64,000 nucleotides of DNA from Halorubrum sp. Atlit-26R (GCF_003666015.1 NZ_QPLT01000002.1:1-64000); one strand, 5' to 3'. Shown: positions 25,464 to 34,506, counted from the stretch's first letter. A program made the numbers and translations. Notes: generated by a model not told the origin, from the sequence alone.

Positions 25464-26834
25464 ATGGATATCGACGAGTACGACGTCGTCGTGGCGGGCG
25501 CCGGCACCGCCGGCTGCTACGCCGCCGCGACGATCGCGAACGAGGGGCTCGACGTCGTCATCGTCGAGCGGAAGGACGAGGAGGAGGCCGGCCACATCGC
25601 CTGCGGCGACGCCTTGAAGGGCGCAGACGCCTTCCCGGAGGCGATCCCGAAGTCGCGGCTCGAACCCGCGTTCACGAACACCGGCGTCGACCACGGCCGC
25701 TTCGAGATCCCGCAGGAGGACACGGTCTTGGAGATCCCGGTCCCCGGCGAGCTCGCGGTCATCGACCGCTGGGAGTACGGCCGCCAGATCATCGCCGGGG
25801 CCGAGGACGCGGGCGTCGACTTCCACTACGACACCGTCATCAACGACGTGCTCCAGGACGAGACGGGGCGCGTCACGGGCCTTCACGCGGTCCGGAAGGG
25901 CGAGCCGCGGACGTACGCGGCCGACGTCGTGATCGACGGCGCCGGGTCGCTCTCGCTGCTCCAGGACAAGGCCGACTTCGAGGGGACCACCTTCGACACG
26001 AACGTCCGGTACTCGCAGTTCTGCTCGGCGTACCGCGAGATCGTCGACGTCCCGGAGCCGGTGGAGTGGGACGACGCCCTGGTGTTCAAGGCGACCGACC
26101 GCGCGGCGGGCTACCTCTGGTACTTCCCGCGGACGGCGACGGAGATCAACGCCGGGCTCGGCTTCCAGATGACCGAGGAGCCGATGCAGCTCGTCGAGTC
26201 GCTGAAGCAGGACCTCCGGGACCGCCCCGAGTTCGAGGGCGCGGAGGTCCGCGACAAGCTCGGCGCCGCGCTGCCGACCAGACGCCCCTACGACTCGGCC
26301 GTCGCGCCCGGCTACATGGCGGTCGGCGACGCCGCCGGCCACGTGAACCCGACGACCGGCGGCGGCATCGCTGGCGCGGCGTACGCGGGCAAGTACGCCG
26401 GCGAGCAGGCGGTGAAGGCAATCTCCGACGGCGACGTGAGCGAGGAGAACCTCTGGCGGTACAACGCCCGCGTGATGGACCACTTCGGCGGGCGCTACGC
26501 CGGCCTCGACGTGTACAACGTCCTCTCGACCGCGGTGGACGTCGACGACCTGATGGGACTGCTCGCGTCGCTGCCGGGCGAGAAGCTCGCGGAGGCGCTC
26601 TACGAGGGGTCGACCTCGATGTCCTTCGGGCTGAAGGTGAAGGCCGCGATCAAGTCCTTCGGCTACTGGGGGACGATCCGGAACTTCTACCAGACGAAGT
26701 CGCTGGCGGACGAGCTGATCGGCCACTACGACGAGTACCCGACGAGCCCCGCCGCGATGGCCAACTGGACCCGCGAGCGCGACGACATCATGGACCGCGT
26801 CTACGAGACGACCGGCGCCGACGCGAAGTACTGA
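25464..26834 (+). CDS. Geranylgeranyl reductase family flavoprotein (archaeal lipid saturation)
   Basis: 456 aa from ATG 25464. Dinucleotide-binding motif VVVAGAGTAGCYAAATIAN at the N-terminus, an acidic strand end VIVERKDE, the FAD motif GYMAVGDAAGHVNPTTGGGI near residue 295 and the family signature YLWYFPRTATEINAGLGFQM. Enzymes of this group reduce the double bonds of digeranylgeranylglycerophospholipids to make saturated archaeal membrane lipids; haloarchaea have several paralogs. Followed 4 bp later by a Rieske gene, and divergent from a ferredoxin gene. Confidence 0.92.
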   Translation: MDIDEYDVVVAGAGTAGCYAAATIANEGLDVVIVERKDEEEAGHIACGDALKGADAFPEAIPKSRLEPAFTNTGVDHGRFEIPQEDTVLEIPVPGELAVIDRWEYGRQIIAGAEDAGVDFHYDTVINDVLQDETGRVTGLHAVRKGEPRTYAADVVIDGAGSLSLLQDKADFEGTTFDTNVRYSQFCSAYREIVDVPEPVEWDDALVFKATDRAAGYLWYFPRTATEINAGLGFQMTEEPMQLVESLKQDLRDRPEFEGAEVRDKLGAALPTRRPYDSAVAPGYMAVGDAAGHVNPTTGGGIAGAAYAGKYAGEQAVKAISDGDVSEENLWRYNARVMDHFGGRYAGLDVYNVLSTAVDVDDLMGLLASLPGEKLAEALYEGSTSMSFGLKVKAAIKSFGYWGTIRNFYQTKSLADELIGHYDEYPTSPAAMANWTRERDDIMDRVYETTGADAKY

Positions 26835-26838
26835 GGCC

Positions 26839-27300
26839 GTGAGCGGCTACCGACTCACGGCCGTCGAGACGGTGCGCGAGCGGGGCTCGTGGGCGTTCAC
26901 TGCTCGCGAGGGCGACGAAGACCGCGAGGTGTTTCTCGTTCCGTGCGCGGACGAGCCGGACGCGGGGGCGACGGGCGAGAGGGACGGCGAGGAGCAGTCC
27001 GTCCGCGCGTGGATCAATCGCTGTACCCACGAGGACCAGCGGCTGTACCGGGAGGAAGTGGGCGCGGTCACGCGTGGCGGCTCCGTCGTCTGTCCGAAGC
27101 ACGGCTCGGCGTTCGATTCCTGTGCGGGCTCCTGCGACAACGGCGAGGCCGCGGGGACGACGCTCCGTTCGGTCGATATCGAGGTGCGTGACGGCGCGGT
27201 GTTCCTCACGGACGACGACCTCACGTACCTCTACGAGGGGCTCCCGGACGACGACGGCGACGACGAGGGGCCGGCGTCGAGTTCGCACCTCACGTTCTGA
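26839..27300 (+). CDS. Rieske [2Fe-2S] domain protein
   Basis: 153 aa from GTG, 4 nt after the reductase stop. Cluster ligands are NRCTHEDQRL (first C-x-H) and CPKHGSAFDSCAGSC (second C-x-x-H). Extra cysteines follow the second motif. No membrane anchor, so a soluble electron-transfer or dioxygenase-ferredoxin type is likely. Tight spacing suggests that it is expressed with the geranylgeranyl reductase and might feed it electrons. Confidence 0.9.
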   Translation: MSGYRLTAVETVRERGSWAFTAREGDEDREVFLVPCADEPDAGATGERDGEEQSVRAWINRCTHEDQRLYREEVGAVTRGGSVVCPKHGSAFDSCAGSCDNGEAAGTTLRSVDIEVRDGAVFLTDDDLTYLYEGLPDDDGDDEGPASSSHLTF

Positions 27301-27337
27301 GTTGCGAAGGTCCAAGCGGCGGACTCGTGGTCGGCTC

Positions 27338-27858
27338 TTTTTAAATAGGCGACTGTGTGGTGACGTTCACCGAAGCCCCAGCCGCTCGGCTGTACGGTTT
27401 TACTTATAAATGGCCGACCGACACCGCCGGAGTCTCGACCGCTCGGCTGTACGCGGCCGCTTATAAATGACAGATTAAAACCGACACCATCGAAGCCCCA
27501 GCCGCGAGGCGTGCGCACGCTCGCTGCGGTCCTCGTCGCTCACTCCGTTCGCTCCTGCGGTCCTTACGTCGCCTGCGCACGCCTCGCGGCTGCCCCTTCG
27601 AGTCCCGCCCCTCCGGAAGACGTTCCTGCTCGCTCACTCCATTCGCTGCGCGGGCTGCGACTTCCGTGCTCCCGCTCGCTTCGCTCGCGGGAACGCACCG
27701 CACAGCGCCTCACGCCTCCCCAGCCTCGTCGGTCGCCGTCGCTTCGCTCGGCGACCGACTCCCTCGCGCGGGCGACTCGCGGCCGCCGGTGGCGGCCGCT
27801 CGTCGGCACGCGCCACCGCATTCGTTTATAAAAGCCTTCGCAGATGTTTTTAAATACT
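27338..27858 (+). repeat. AAGCCCCAG structured intergenic element, copy B
   Basis: Fills the 581-bp gap between the Rieske gene and the M20 hydrolase. Box TTTTTAAATA (27338-27347); units starting GAAGCCCCAGCCGCTC (27372) and GGAGTCTCGACCGCTC (27429, 57 bp on), each with CTTATAAAT; then the folded region from 27492 (63 bp on); the 3' end CGCGCCACCGC and TTTATAAAAG (27825-27834), and TTTTTAAATACT (27847-27858), as in copy 0. The reading frames in the gap do not look like protein. Confidence 0.85.
27492..27819 (+). ncRNA. Candidate structured RNA, copy B
   Basis: CAGCCGCGAGGCGTGCGCA (27499-27517) pairs perfectly with 27574-27592. Three base pairs of this stem differ from copy A, all compensated. 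The outer helix is GAAG/CTTC instead of AAAG/CTTT, also compensated, and the CCC/CCC loop is kept. The apical loop is short and lacks the two hairpins of copies A and C. The 3' domain carries an extra stem CGGAAG/CTTCCG (27614-27619 with 27661-27666), GTCGGTCGCC/GGCGACCGAC and CGGCCGCC/GGCGGCCG. Confidence 0.5.
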
Positions 27859-27881
27859 GGTGGAAAAAGCGCTCCGGACTC

Positions 27882-29162
27882 TTACGGTCGCGTCTCGGCG
27901 ACCCGCCGGATCGCGCCGGCGATCACGTCGATGCCGACCGCGATGTCGTCCTCGACGACGTCGAAGTCGGTCGTGTGGTGGCCGCCCGGGTGGTCCGTCC
28001 CGACGCCGAGGTAGCAGGCGAGCCCGCCCTGCTCTTGGACGCGGTTCATCAGGAACGTCGCGTCCTCGGAGCCGCCGAGGTCGTCGCTGTCGACGATGTT
28101 CGTGACGCCCGCCACGTCGCTCGCGGACTCGCCGACGAGTTCGGCGAGCGCGTCGTCGCTCGTCGCGCTGGGCGCCTCACCGAGCGTGGAGACGTCGACC
28201 TCGCAGTCGTGCATCTCCGCGGCCGAGTCGAGGATCCGGTCGGCGTGGTCGGACATGTACTCGGCGAGCTCCGTCGTCTGCCCGCGCACCTCGCCCTCGA
28301 TGTACGACTCCTCGGGGACGATGTTCGTCGCGGTGCCGCCGCCGACGAGTCCGGCGTTCACCCGCGTGGGGCCGTCGGCGTGCCTCGGGATCGCGTAGAG
28401 GTTCTGGATCGCGGCCGCCATCGCCTGAACCGTGTTCCGGCCCTGCTCGGGCCGCGCGCCGGCGTGGGCGGGCTCGCCCGAGAACTCCGCGAGGAAGTGC
28501 CGCACCGCGAGGAACCCCTCGACGCCGCAGACGACCTCGCCGGAGGGGTGGTCGAGGCCGACGTGGACCGCGTACAGGTAGTCGACGTCGTCGAGGTGCC
28601 CCGACTCCGCCATCGGCTTGCCGCCCGCGACCTGCTCTTCGCCCGGCTGGAAGAACACCTTCAGCGTCCCCGAGAAGTCGGAGTCGAGGACCGCGTCGAG
28701 CGCGCCGAGCCCCATCGTCGCGTGGGCGTCGTGGCCGCAGGCGTGCATGAACCCCTCGTTCTCGGAGCGGAACCCCTCCGCGGCCGGGACGTGCTCGCCC
28801 GACTCGGACTCCGTGATCGGGAGGCCGTCGATGTCGACCCGGAGGCCGACCACGGGGCCGTCGCCGCGCTCGACGACCGCGACGCAGCCGGTGTAGCCGC
28901 CGGAGAGCTGGTCGAGAACGTCGGGGTCCGCGCCCGCCTCGCGGGCCTGCGCTTCCCACTCCGCCAACTCCTCGTCGTCGGGGACGTTCAGGCGCTCGTC
29001 GGTCGCCAGCGCGTCGGGCCCGACGTGGAGCGTCGTCAGGTCCCGCTCGCGGAGTTCCTCGACGATGCGGGCGGTGGTGTAGAACTCGCGCCACGCCGGC
29101 TCCGGGTGGCGGTGGAGGTCGCGGCGGAACGCGCGGTACTCGTGGGTGTCGAGAACGCTCAT
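27882..29162 (-). CDS. M20-family amidohydrolase (metallopeptidase)
   Basis: 426 aa. Zinc ligands are visible in HACGHDAHATMGLGAL (residues about 138-153) with upstream GLRVDIDGLPI, and the dimerisation domain contains GARPEQGRNTVQAMAAAIQN. This is the IAA-amino-acid-hydrolase/aminoacylase subgroup, which cleaves N-acyl amino acids; substrate uncertain. Its 3' end lies 24 bp from element B. Confidence 0.9.
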   Translation of the reverse strand: MSVLDTHEYRAFRRDLHRHPEPAWREFYTTARIVEELRERDLTTLHVGPDALATDERLNVPDDEELAEWEAQAREAGADPDVLDQLSGGYTGCVAVVERGDGPVVGLRVDIDGLPITESESGEHVPAAEGFRSENEGFMHACGHDAHATMGLGALDAVLDSDFSGTLKVFFQPGEEQVAGGKPMAESGHLDDVDYLYAVHVGLDHPSGEVVCGVEGFLAVRHFLAEFSGEPAHAGARPEQGRNTVQAMAAAIQNLYAIPRHADGPTRVNAGLVGGGTATNIVPEESYIEGEVRGQTTELAEYMSDHADRILDSAAEMHDCEVDVSTLGEAPSATSDDALAELVGESASDVAGVTNIVDSDDLGGSEDATFLMNRVQEQGGLACYLGVGTDHPGGHHTTDFDVVEDDIAVGIDVIAGAIRRVAETRP

Positions 29163-29248
29163 ACCACCCGGTGGCCCGGCGACCGCTTAAACGATCGCCT
29201 CTCGGAGAGCGACGCGAACCGGTCCGAGACCGGCCGCCCGCGCTCGCC

Positions 29249-29746
29249 TCACTCCTCCGTCGAGCCCATCCGCTCCGTGTAGTCCCAAGTGTGGAGCCGC
29301 TCCGGCTCGATCCGGATCTCGACCTCCTCGCGGTCGGGCCGGAGGAGCCGGTCCGCGGTCGCGTTGTCCGTCCCGCCGAGGTACCTCGTCAGGAGCGACC
29401 GGAGGAGGCGCTTGTCGTCGTCCGGGCGGACCGTCGCGCGGCCGCGACCGCGGACGCCCTTGTACGGCGGGTCGTTCGTCGACACGTCGAATGAGACCTC
29501 CTCGTCGTGTTCGACGAACTCGACGAGGTCGGCGCTCGCGCTCGTCGCGCAGCGGATCGCGCCGGTGGGGTCGTCGGAACCGGTTTCGGCGTCGGTCCCG
29601 GCTCCCGCGTCCGGGTCCCACGCGAACCACAGCGAGACGATCCAGGGGTGGTCGCTCGGCGTGCGGCAGCCGAGGCGGACCGGGACGCGCGCGGCGCCGA
29701 GGAACTCGTCGACGCGGTCGCGGTCCCACGGGCCGGTCGGGTCCAT
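29249..29746 (-). CDS. Pyridoxamine-phosphate-oxidase-like FMN-barrel protein
   Basis: 165 aa with the split-barrel flavin fold: FLGAARVPVRLGCRTPSDHP, WIVSLWFAWDPD, IRCATSASADLVEFVEHDEE, VSFDVSTNDPPYKGVRGRGRA and VRPDDDKRLLRSLLTRYLGG. Likely binds FMN or F420; the reaction cannot be told. An acidic insertion near residue 50 is haloarchaea-like. Confidence 0.85.
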   Translation of the reverse strand: MDPTGPWDRDRVDEFLGAARVPVRLGCRTPSDHPWIVSLWFAWDPDAGAGTDAETGSDDPTGAIRCATSASADLVEFVEHDEEVSFDVSTNDPPYKGVRGRGRATVRPDDDKRLLRSLLTRYLGGTDNATADRLLRPDREEVEIRIEPERLHTWDYTERMGSTEE

Positions 29747-29846
29747 ACCGATCGGTCGGTCGCGTTCGGCCTAACAGTTGCGGCGAAGCTACCGGACGCC
29801 GACCGCGGAACACAAGAGAATTGACCGTCCCCGCGCGAGTGGAGGT

Positions 29847-31685
29847 ATGACCGACTACTTCGAGGTCCACGAGCGCGACGGCGCCGCCCGCCTCGGGGAG
29901 GTCCGCCTCGCCGACCCCGTCGCGACGCCGGCGCTCGCGGACCCGTTCCTCGACGACGCCGGGAGCCTCTGGGCCGGCGACCGCGAGGTGCCCGACGGCG
30001 ACGAGCGCGCGCTCACGGTGCTCCCGCACCGGTCGTTCCCGGCCGGCACGCGCGACGAGGTCCGCGAGTCGTTCGCGGTCGACCACCCCGACGCAGAGTT
30101 CCCCTCGGCGGCGGTCGTCGACAGCCGGAGCGCCCGCGACGTGGGCGCCGACGCGTACCTCCTCTCGGACGCGCAGGGGTTCGTCGGCCACGGCGAGGCG
30201 TTCCGCGACGCGATAGTCCGCGCGAAAGCGACCCTGCCGCCGGACGCCGCGCTCGGCCTCTCCGGCGTCGCCACGCCGCGGAACGTCGCGCTGCTCGCGT
30301 ACGCCGGCGTCGACCTCGTCGACGCGACGCTCGCGCGGACGAAGGGGACGCAGGGGATGTACCTCACAGCCGACGCGGAGCACTTCCTCGAGGACCTCGA
30401 CGAGCTGCCGTGCGCCTGCCCGGCCTGCGCGCAACCGCGGAGCGAGTTCACGCGCGCCGACTGCGCCGACCACAACGTGAACGCGCTGCGCGCCGAACTC
30501 CGCCGCGTCCGCGAGCGGATCCGGAGCGGCCGCCTCCGGGATTACGTCGAGGGACAGGCCCGCCACGAGCGGTGGCTCACGGCCGCGTTCCGCGAGTTCG
30601 ACGACCAGTGGGGGTACTTGGAGGAGCGCACGCCGCTGATGCGCGACGCGGAGGTGACGGCGGCGAGCGCCGAGACGCTCGACCGCGTCGAGATCCGGCG
30701 GTTCGCCGACCGCGTTACGAGCCGCTACCGGAACCGATTCACCGACCAGCCGCTCGTGTTGGTCCCCTGCTCGGCCACCAAGCCCTACAGCGACTCCCAG
30801 AGCCACCGCCAGTTCCACGACGCGATCCGGTGGCGCGGCCACACCGTCTCGATGACCTCGCCGATCGGCGTGGTCCCGCAGGAGCTCGAGACGACATACC
30901 CCGCGCAGCACTACGACTCGGTCGTCACCGGCGACTGGAGCGAAGACGAGATCGGGTTCGTCGCGGAGGTGCTGCGTCGCTACCTCGACCGCAACGACTA
31001 CTCGCGCGTGATCGCGCACGTCCCCGAGGACGGCTACCGGGAGATCTGCGAGCGCGTCGAGGGGGCGGTCGACGTCGACTTCGAGTACACCTGCGTCGAC
31101 CACCCGACGACAGACGAGTCGCTCGGCGAGCTGAACGCGGCGCTCCAGGGCGAGCCCGCCTACAGCAAGCGCGAGCGCGAGCACAACACGGTCCGCGCCA
31201 TCGCCGACTACCTCCTCGGCGACGGCGCCGGCGACGACCTCTTCGGCGGGATCGGTGCGGCCGGCGGGGACGGCGACGGGGGCGGGGCGTACGGCGGCGA
31301 GGCCGACGTCCGCACCACCGGGCGCTACCCCAAGCTCCAGGTGTGGGGCGACGACCCCGACGCCGGCCGCGAGGGCGAGCCCGGCGAGCAGCTGGCGACG
31401 ATGGTTCCCCAATACGGCACCCTCTCCTTCACGCTCGCCGGCGCGCGCCGCTGGGTCGCGAGCGACGCGCCGACGAAGCGGGTCGAGATCGACTCCTTCG
31501 TCCCACGCGGCTCCGTCCTCGCGCCCGGCGTCGTCGACGCCGACGACGAGATTCGGGTGGGCGACGAGGTCGTGGTCGAGGGGCCGAAGGCGTTCGCGGT
31601 CGGCCGCGCCGCGATGTCCGGCCCGGAGATGGCGGGGTCGACGCGCGGGGTCGCGGTCGAGGTCCGGCACGCCGACGAGAAGTGA
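29847..31685 (+). CDS. arcS: Archaeosine synthase ArcS
   Basis: 612-aa tRNA-modifying enzyme that acts on preQ0-modified G15 of archaeal tRNA on the way to archaeosine. N-terminal TGT-like domain (LGLSGVATPRNVALLAYAGV, Cys-rich CACPACAQPR), the ArcS core LVPCSATKPYSDSQSHRQFH near residue 307, a second conserved stretch GVVPQELETTYPAQHYDSVV, and a C-terminal PUA domain (KRVEIDSFVPRGSVLAPGVV, DEVVVEG, AVGRAAMSG). ATG 29847 is preferred to an upstream in-frame ATG. A Gly-rich linker near residue 470 is low-complexity. Confidence 0.95.
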   Translation: MTDYFEVHERDGAARLGEVRLADPVATPALADPFLDDAGSLWAGDREVPDGDERALTVLPHRSFPAGTRDEVRESFAVDHPDAEFPSAAVVDSRSARDVGADAYLLSDAQGFVGHGEAFRDAIVRAKATLPPDAALGLSGVATPRNVALLAYAGVDLVDATLARTKGTQGMYLTADAEHFLEDLDELPCACPACAQPRSEFTRADCADHNVNALRAELRRVRERIRSGRLRDYVEGQARHERWLTAAFREFDDQWGYLEERTPLMRDAEVTAASAETLDRVEIRRFADRVTSRYRNRFTDQPLVLVPCSATKPYSDSQSHRQFHDAIRWRGHTVSMTSPIGVVPQELETTYPAQHYDSVVTGDWSEDEIGFVAEVLRRYLDRNDYSRVIAHVPEDGYREICERVEGAVDVDFEYTCVDHPTTDESLGELNAALQGEPAYSKREREHNTVRAIADYLLGDGAGDDLFGGIGAAGGDGDGGGAYGGEADVRTTGRYPKLQVWGDDPDAGREGEPGEQLATMVPQYGTLSFTLAGARRWVASDAPTKRVEIDSFVPRGSVLAPGVVDADDEIRVGDEVVVEGPKAFAVGRAAMSGPEMAGSTRGVAVEVRHADEK

Positions 31686-31768
31686 TCGGACGGGTCCGAA
31701 GCGATCCGCCGCCGACGCCGGGGATCAGCGGCGGACACCGGTTGGCCCCCTCGCGCGTCGGTCGCGCG

Positions 31769-32194
31769 TCACGCTCGCCGGTCCGGGAAGACCATCACCG
31801 GAACGTCCGCCTCTCGGATGAGACGGCCTCCGGGGTCGCCGGTGATCGTCCGCTTCCACGTGTCGATGTCTCGCGGGGTGAAAGCGACGAGCGTCGCCTC
31901 CGTCATGCCGACGGCGTCGACGAGCGCCGTTGCGACCTCCTGCGCCTCGAGCGTCAGCCACTCGAACTCGAGGTCGTCTCGGTAGAGGATGTCGAAAAAA
32001 GTATCATAGGTCGCTCCCGCGAACTCGTCTCGACCCGTCTTGATCGTCGTCTCGCCGCTCTCGCCCCGCGTCACGTGCGTCACGATGAGCGTCGTGCCCG
32101 GGTCGAGGTGCGGTCGAACCGCCCGAGCCGTGGCCTCGGCGTCGTCGGGGCCCGCGATCGGTATCAGGATCCGTTCGAATAGCTCGTCGTTCAC
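31769..32194 (-). CDS. Universal stress protein (UspA family)
   Basis: 141 aa, one Usp domain: start ERILIPIAGPDDAEATARAV, and the C-terminal stretch TWKRTITGDPGGRLIREADV followed by PVMVFP. The usual ATP motif G-x2-G-x9-G-(S/T) is degenerate here (GDPGGRLI). Stand-alone; no operon partner. Confidence 0.88.
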   Translation of the reverse strand: MNDELFERILIPIAGPDDAEATARAVRPHLDPGTTLIVTHVTRGESGETTIKTGRDEFAGATYDTFFDILYRDDLEFEWLTLEAQEVATALVDAVGMTEATLVAFTPRDIDTWKRTITGDPGGRLIREADVPVMVFPDRRA

Positions 32195-32412
32195 GAGCGT
32201 ACCCTCTCAGAGACCGACCAAAAGCGTGCGGGGCGTTCTCGGTTGCCGACCACGCGGTCCGAAAGCCGGCGCCCAGCGCCGTCGAACGCTCCGCGGAGCG
32301 GCCCGCCCCGGCTTCCGTCCTCGCCCGACGCGCGGCGCCGAATCGGGACCGGCGGTGGCCGACTCGGGGCCGCGCGTCGGGCGCCTCCCCGCGGCCCTCC
32401 CATCGGAGTCGG

Positions 32413-32706
32413 TCACTCCTCGCCTTCGGTCCCCGCCGCGTCGGCGATCTCGGAGAGGTCGGCCTCCAACTCGTCCGCGTCCTGAAGCAGCAGCCCCGTG
32501 CCGCCCGCCGCGATCATGCCCACGCCGATCGCGCGCAGCTGCCGGACGTACGCCGGGGTCGCCTCGAGCTCGTCGGCGTTATCGAAGTTCTTCCCGATCA
32601 TCTTCTTGGTGAGGCGGACGCTCGTCCGTGGGAACAGCGCCGTCACGACTCCCTGTAACAGTACCAGTGCCGACCCGAACAACCGCGCTTTCTCGCAGTT
32701 CATCAT
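32413..32706 (-). CDS. Small uncharacterised membrane protein
   Basis: 97 aa with two hydrophobic segments (LFGSALVLLQGVVTALFP and LRAIGVGMIAAGGTGLLL) and a C-terminal acidic tail. Similar short proteins are common in haloarchaea; no function known to me. The start could be the first or second Met. The 217-bp region on its downstream side (32195-32412) shows no convincing gene. Confidence 0.7.
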   Translation of the reverse strand: MMNCEKARLFGSALVLLQGVVTALFPRTSVRLTKKMIGKNFDNADELEATPAYVRQLRAIGVGMIAAGGTGLLLQDADELEADLSEIADAAGTEGEE

Positions 32707-32892
32707 ACCGAACTATCAGTGTCGCTGCCGCATAACTATTGTGCCTACCATCCAATACTGATCCCGCAGCGAGCGCCGATTGGACTTTTCCAGATTCTTA
32801 CTTTTCGAGTAGTGTGTAGTATATAAAATACTATTTCGCTCACACGGCGCCCGCACGTGACTCGAGGAGCGGCGATCGGCTCGCCGCCCGCC

Positions 32893-34506
32893 TCAGTCGT
32901 CCGCGGTCGCCTCGGGCCGGTACGCCTCGCTGATCGCCTTCCACTTCCCGGAGCGGAACCGGAGGTAGTTGATCGCGGCGGGGATCGTCGTCTCGGCCAT
33001 GAACGCGAGGTAGAGCCCCCACAGGCCGATCGCGGGGAGCGCGACCTGCGGGAGCGTGAACCCGACGAACGGAATCTCTATGAGCGGGGTCACGAAGCCG
33101 ACGAGCGGGAGTTCTACCGCCGGGATCGTGAGGACTTCGGGAACCGTTATCGCCGGCGTCGAATCGTGCGCGCCGACGTACGCGAGGGGTATCGACACGC
33201 AGAACATCCCGAGGAACTGGCTCGCGAAGGGGATCTTCGTGTCCCCGGCGGCGTCGAGGGGGCCGGCCGCGCCGCCGGAGACGCCCTGGAAGATCACCGC
33301 CGCACAGGCCGCGTACACGAGGTCGACGGCGATCGGTATCTCTGGACTGTCGGGCGACTGGGCGAACAGCGAGACGATGTCGGTCGCGAAGACCGCGATC
33401 AGTATCGCCGAGACGGCGTACGTCGCCACCGAGAAGCGGATGATGTCGCGGGCGTACGCCTCGGCCTCGTCGGGGCGTTCGACGCCGAGCTCCTGTCCGA
33501 CCAGACTGGAGGAGGCGAGGCCGAACCCCCAGCCGGGCGTGTTCATGATCCCCCAGATGCGGCGGGCGATGACGAACGCGGCCACCGTGTTCTCGCCGAA
33601 CACGTCGAGGATGGCGAGCATCGGGAACTCGGCGGCGGTCCACACGAGGTTGCGCGCGCCGACGGGCACGCCGATCTCGACGAGGTCGCGTAACATTCCG
33701 GGGTTGACGTACGAGCCGGTCGCGTCGATCGCGACCGGGAACTCGCCGATCAGCGGGGCGCTCCCGCGGACGAGCCCGACGGTGAAGCCGGCGACCGCGA
33801 GGACGTTCGAGAGGACGGTGCCGACCGCGGCGCCCTCGACGCCCCAGCCGAAGCCGAAGATGAACAGCGCGCTGAGGACGATGTTCGCGAGCGCGCCGCC
33901 GGCGCGGACCTGCATCGCGGTGTAGGCGTCGTCGCAGCCGACCAGCACGCGGCTGCCGACGAGGTTGAGCGCGGCGAACGGGACGCCGAGCCCGACCACG
34001 CGGAGGTAGTCGGCGCCGTAGGCGATCGCCCGCTCGTTGCTGCTCAGGACGTCGATGAACGCCGGCGAGAAGAACCAGAACGCCGCGCTGACCGGGATCG
34101 TGATCGCGATCACGAGGAGCACGCTCGACCGGACGGCGTCGCCGAGTTCGACGAACGCCTCGGCGCTGTAGCGCTGGGAGACGAGGGCGATGGTGCCGCC
34201 GGCGACGCCGCCGCCGAGCGCGAACGCGAGCCCCCAGTACGGGCCCGCGAAGCCGACGCCGGCGACGGCGCTGGTGCCGACCGCGACGCCGACCATCGCG
34301 ACGTCGACCGCGTTCTTCGACATCCGCGCGATCCCGGTCACGATCCGCGGCCACGCCAGGTCGGTGGTCCGGACCACGCGGTGGCGGTCGATCAGCCCGA
34401 CCCTCGCGAGGGCGAAGCCGATGTAGAGGATTAGCAGGCGGAACGGGTTCGGGAGGTCGGCGACGTACGAGATCAGCGCGCGCAGGGAGCTCGGAAGGCG
34501 AGACAC
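32893..34506 (-). CDS. MATE-family multidrug/toxin efflux transporter
   Basis: 537 aa, twelve-helix transporter exchanging cationic compounds for Na+ or H+. Recognised by ARMSKNAVDVAMVGVAVGTS, FVELGDAVRSSVLLV, ALNLVGSRVLVGCDDAYTAM and GQELGVERPDEAEAYARDII. Longer than the usual 450-480 aa because of an insertion near residues 445-495 rich in short hydrophobic-proline motifs (ITVPEV, LTIPAV, IEIPFV, VALPAIG). The 186-bp AT-rich gap on its downstream side (32707-32892) has no gene. Confidence 0.9.
   Translation of the reverse strand: MSRLPSSLRALISYVADLPNPFRLLILYIGFALARVGLIDRHRVVRTTDLAWPRIVTGIARMSKNAVDVAMVGVAVGTSAVAGVGFAGPYWGLAFALGGGVAGGTIALVSQRYSAEAFVELGDAVRSSVLLVIAITIPVSAAFWFFSPAFIDVLSSNERAIAYGADYLRVVGLGVPFAALNLVGSRVLVGCDDAYTAMQVRAGGALANIVLSALFIFGFGWGVEGAAVGTVLSNVLAVAGFTVGLVRGSAPLIGEFPVAIDATGSYVNPGMLRDLVEIGVPVGARNLVWTAAEFPMLAILDVFGENTVAAFVIARRIWGIMNTPGWGFGLASSSLVGQELGVERPDEAEAYARDIIRFSVATYAVSAILIAVFATDIVSLFAQSPDSPEIPIAVDLVYAACAAVIFQGVSGGAAGPLDAAGDTKIPFASQFLGMFCVSIPLAYVGAHDSTPAITVPEVLTIPAVELPLVGFVTPLIEIPFVGFTLPQVALPAIGLWGLYLAFMAETTIPAAINYLRFRSGKWKAISEAYRPEATADD

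Noticed and set aside
27461-27831. Several 60-110-codon frames across element B
   Set aside because: All follow repeat sequence on both strands and have no similarity to frames in copy A or C beyond the shared DNA.
31686-31768. Possible tRNA in the GC-rich gap after arcS
   Set aside because: There are inverted repeats, but no T-loop (GTTCRA) or cloverleaf pattern.
32191-32416. Two 69-70-codon minus-strand frames in the gap before the small membrane protein
   Set aside because: Pro/Arg/Gly-rich, overlapping in different frames, no start signal; typical GC-rich non-coding sequence.
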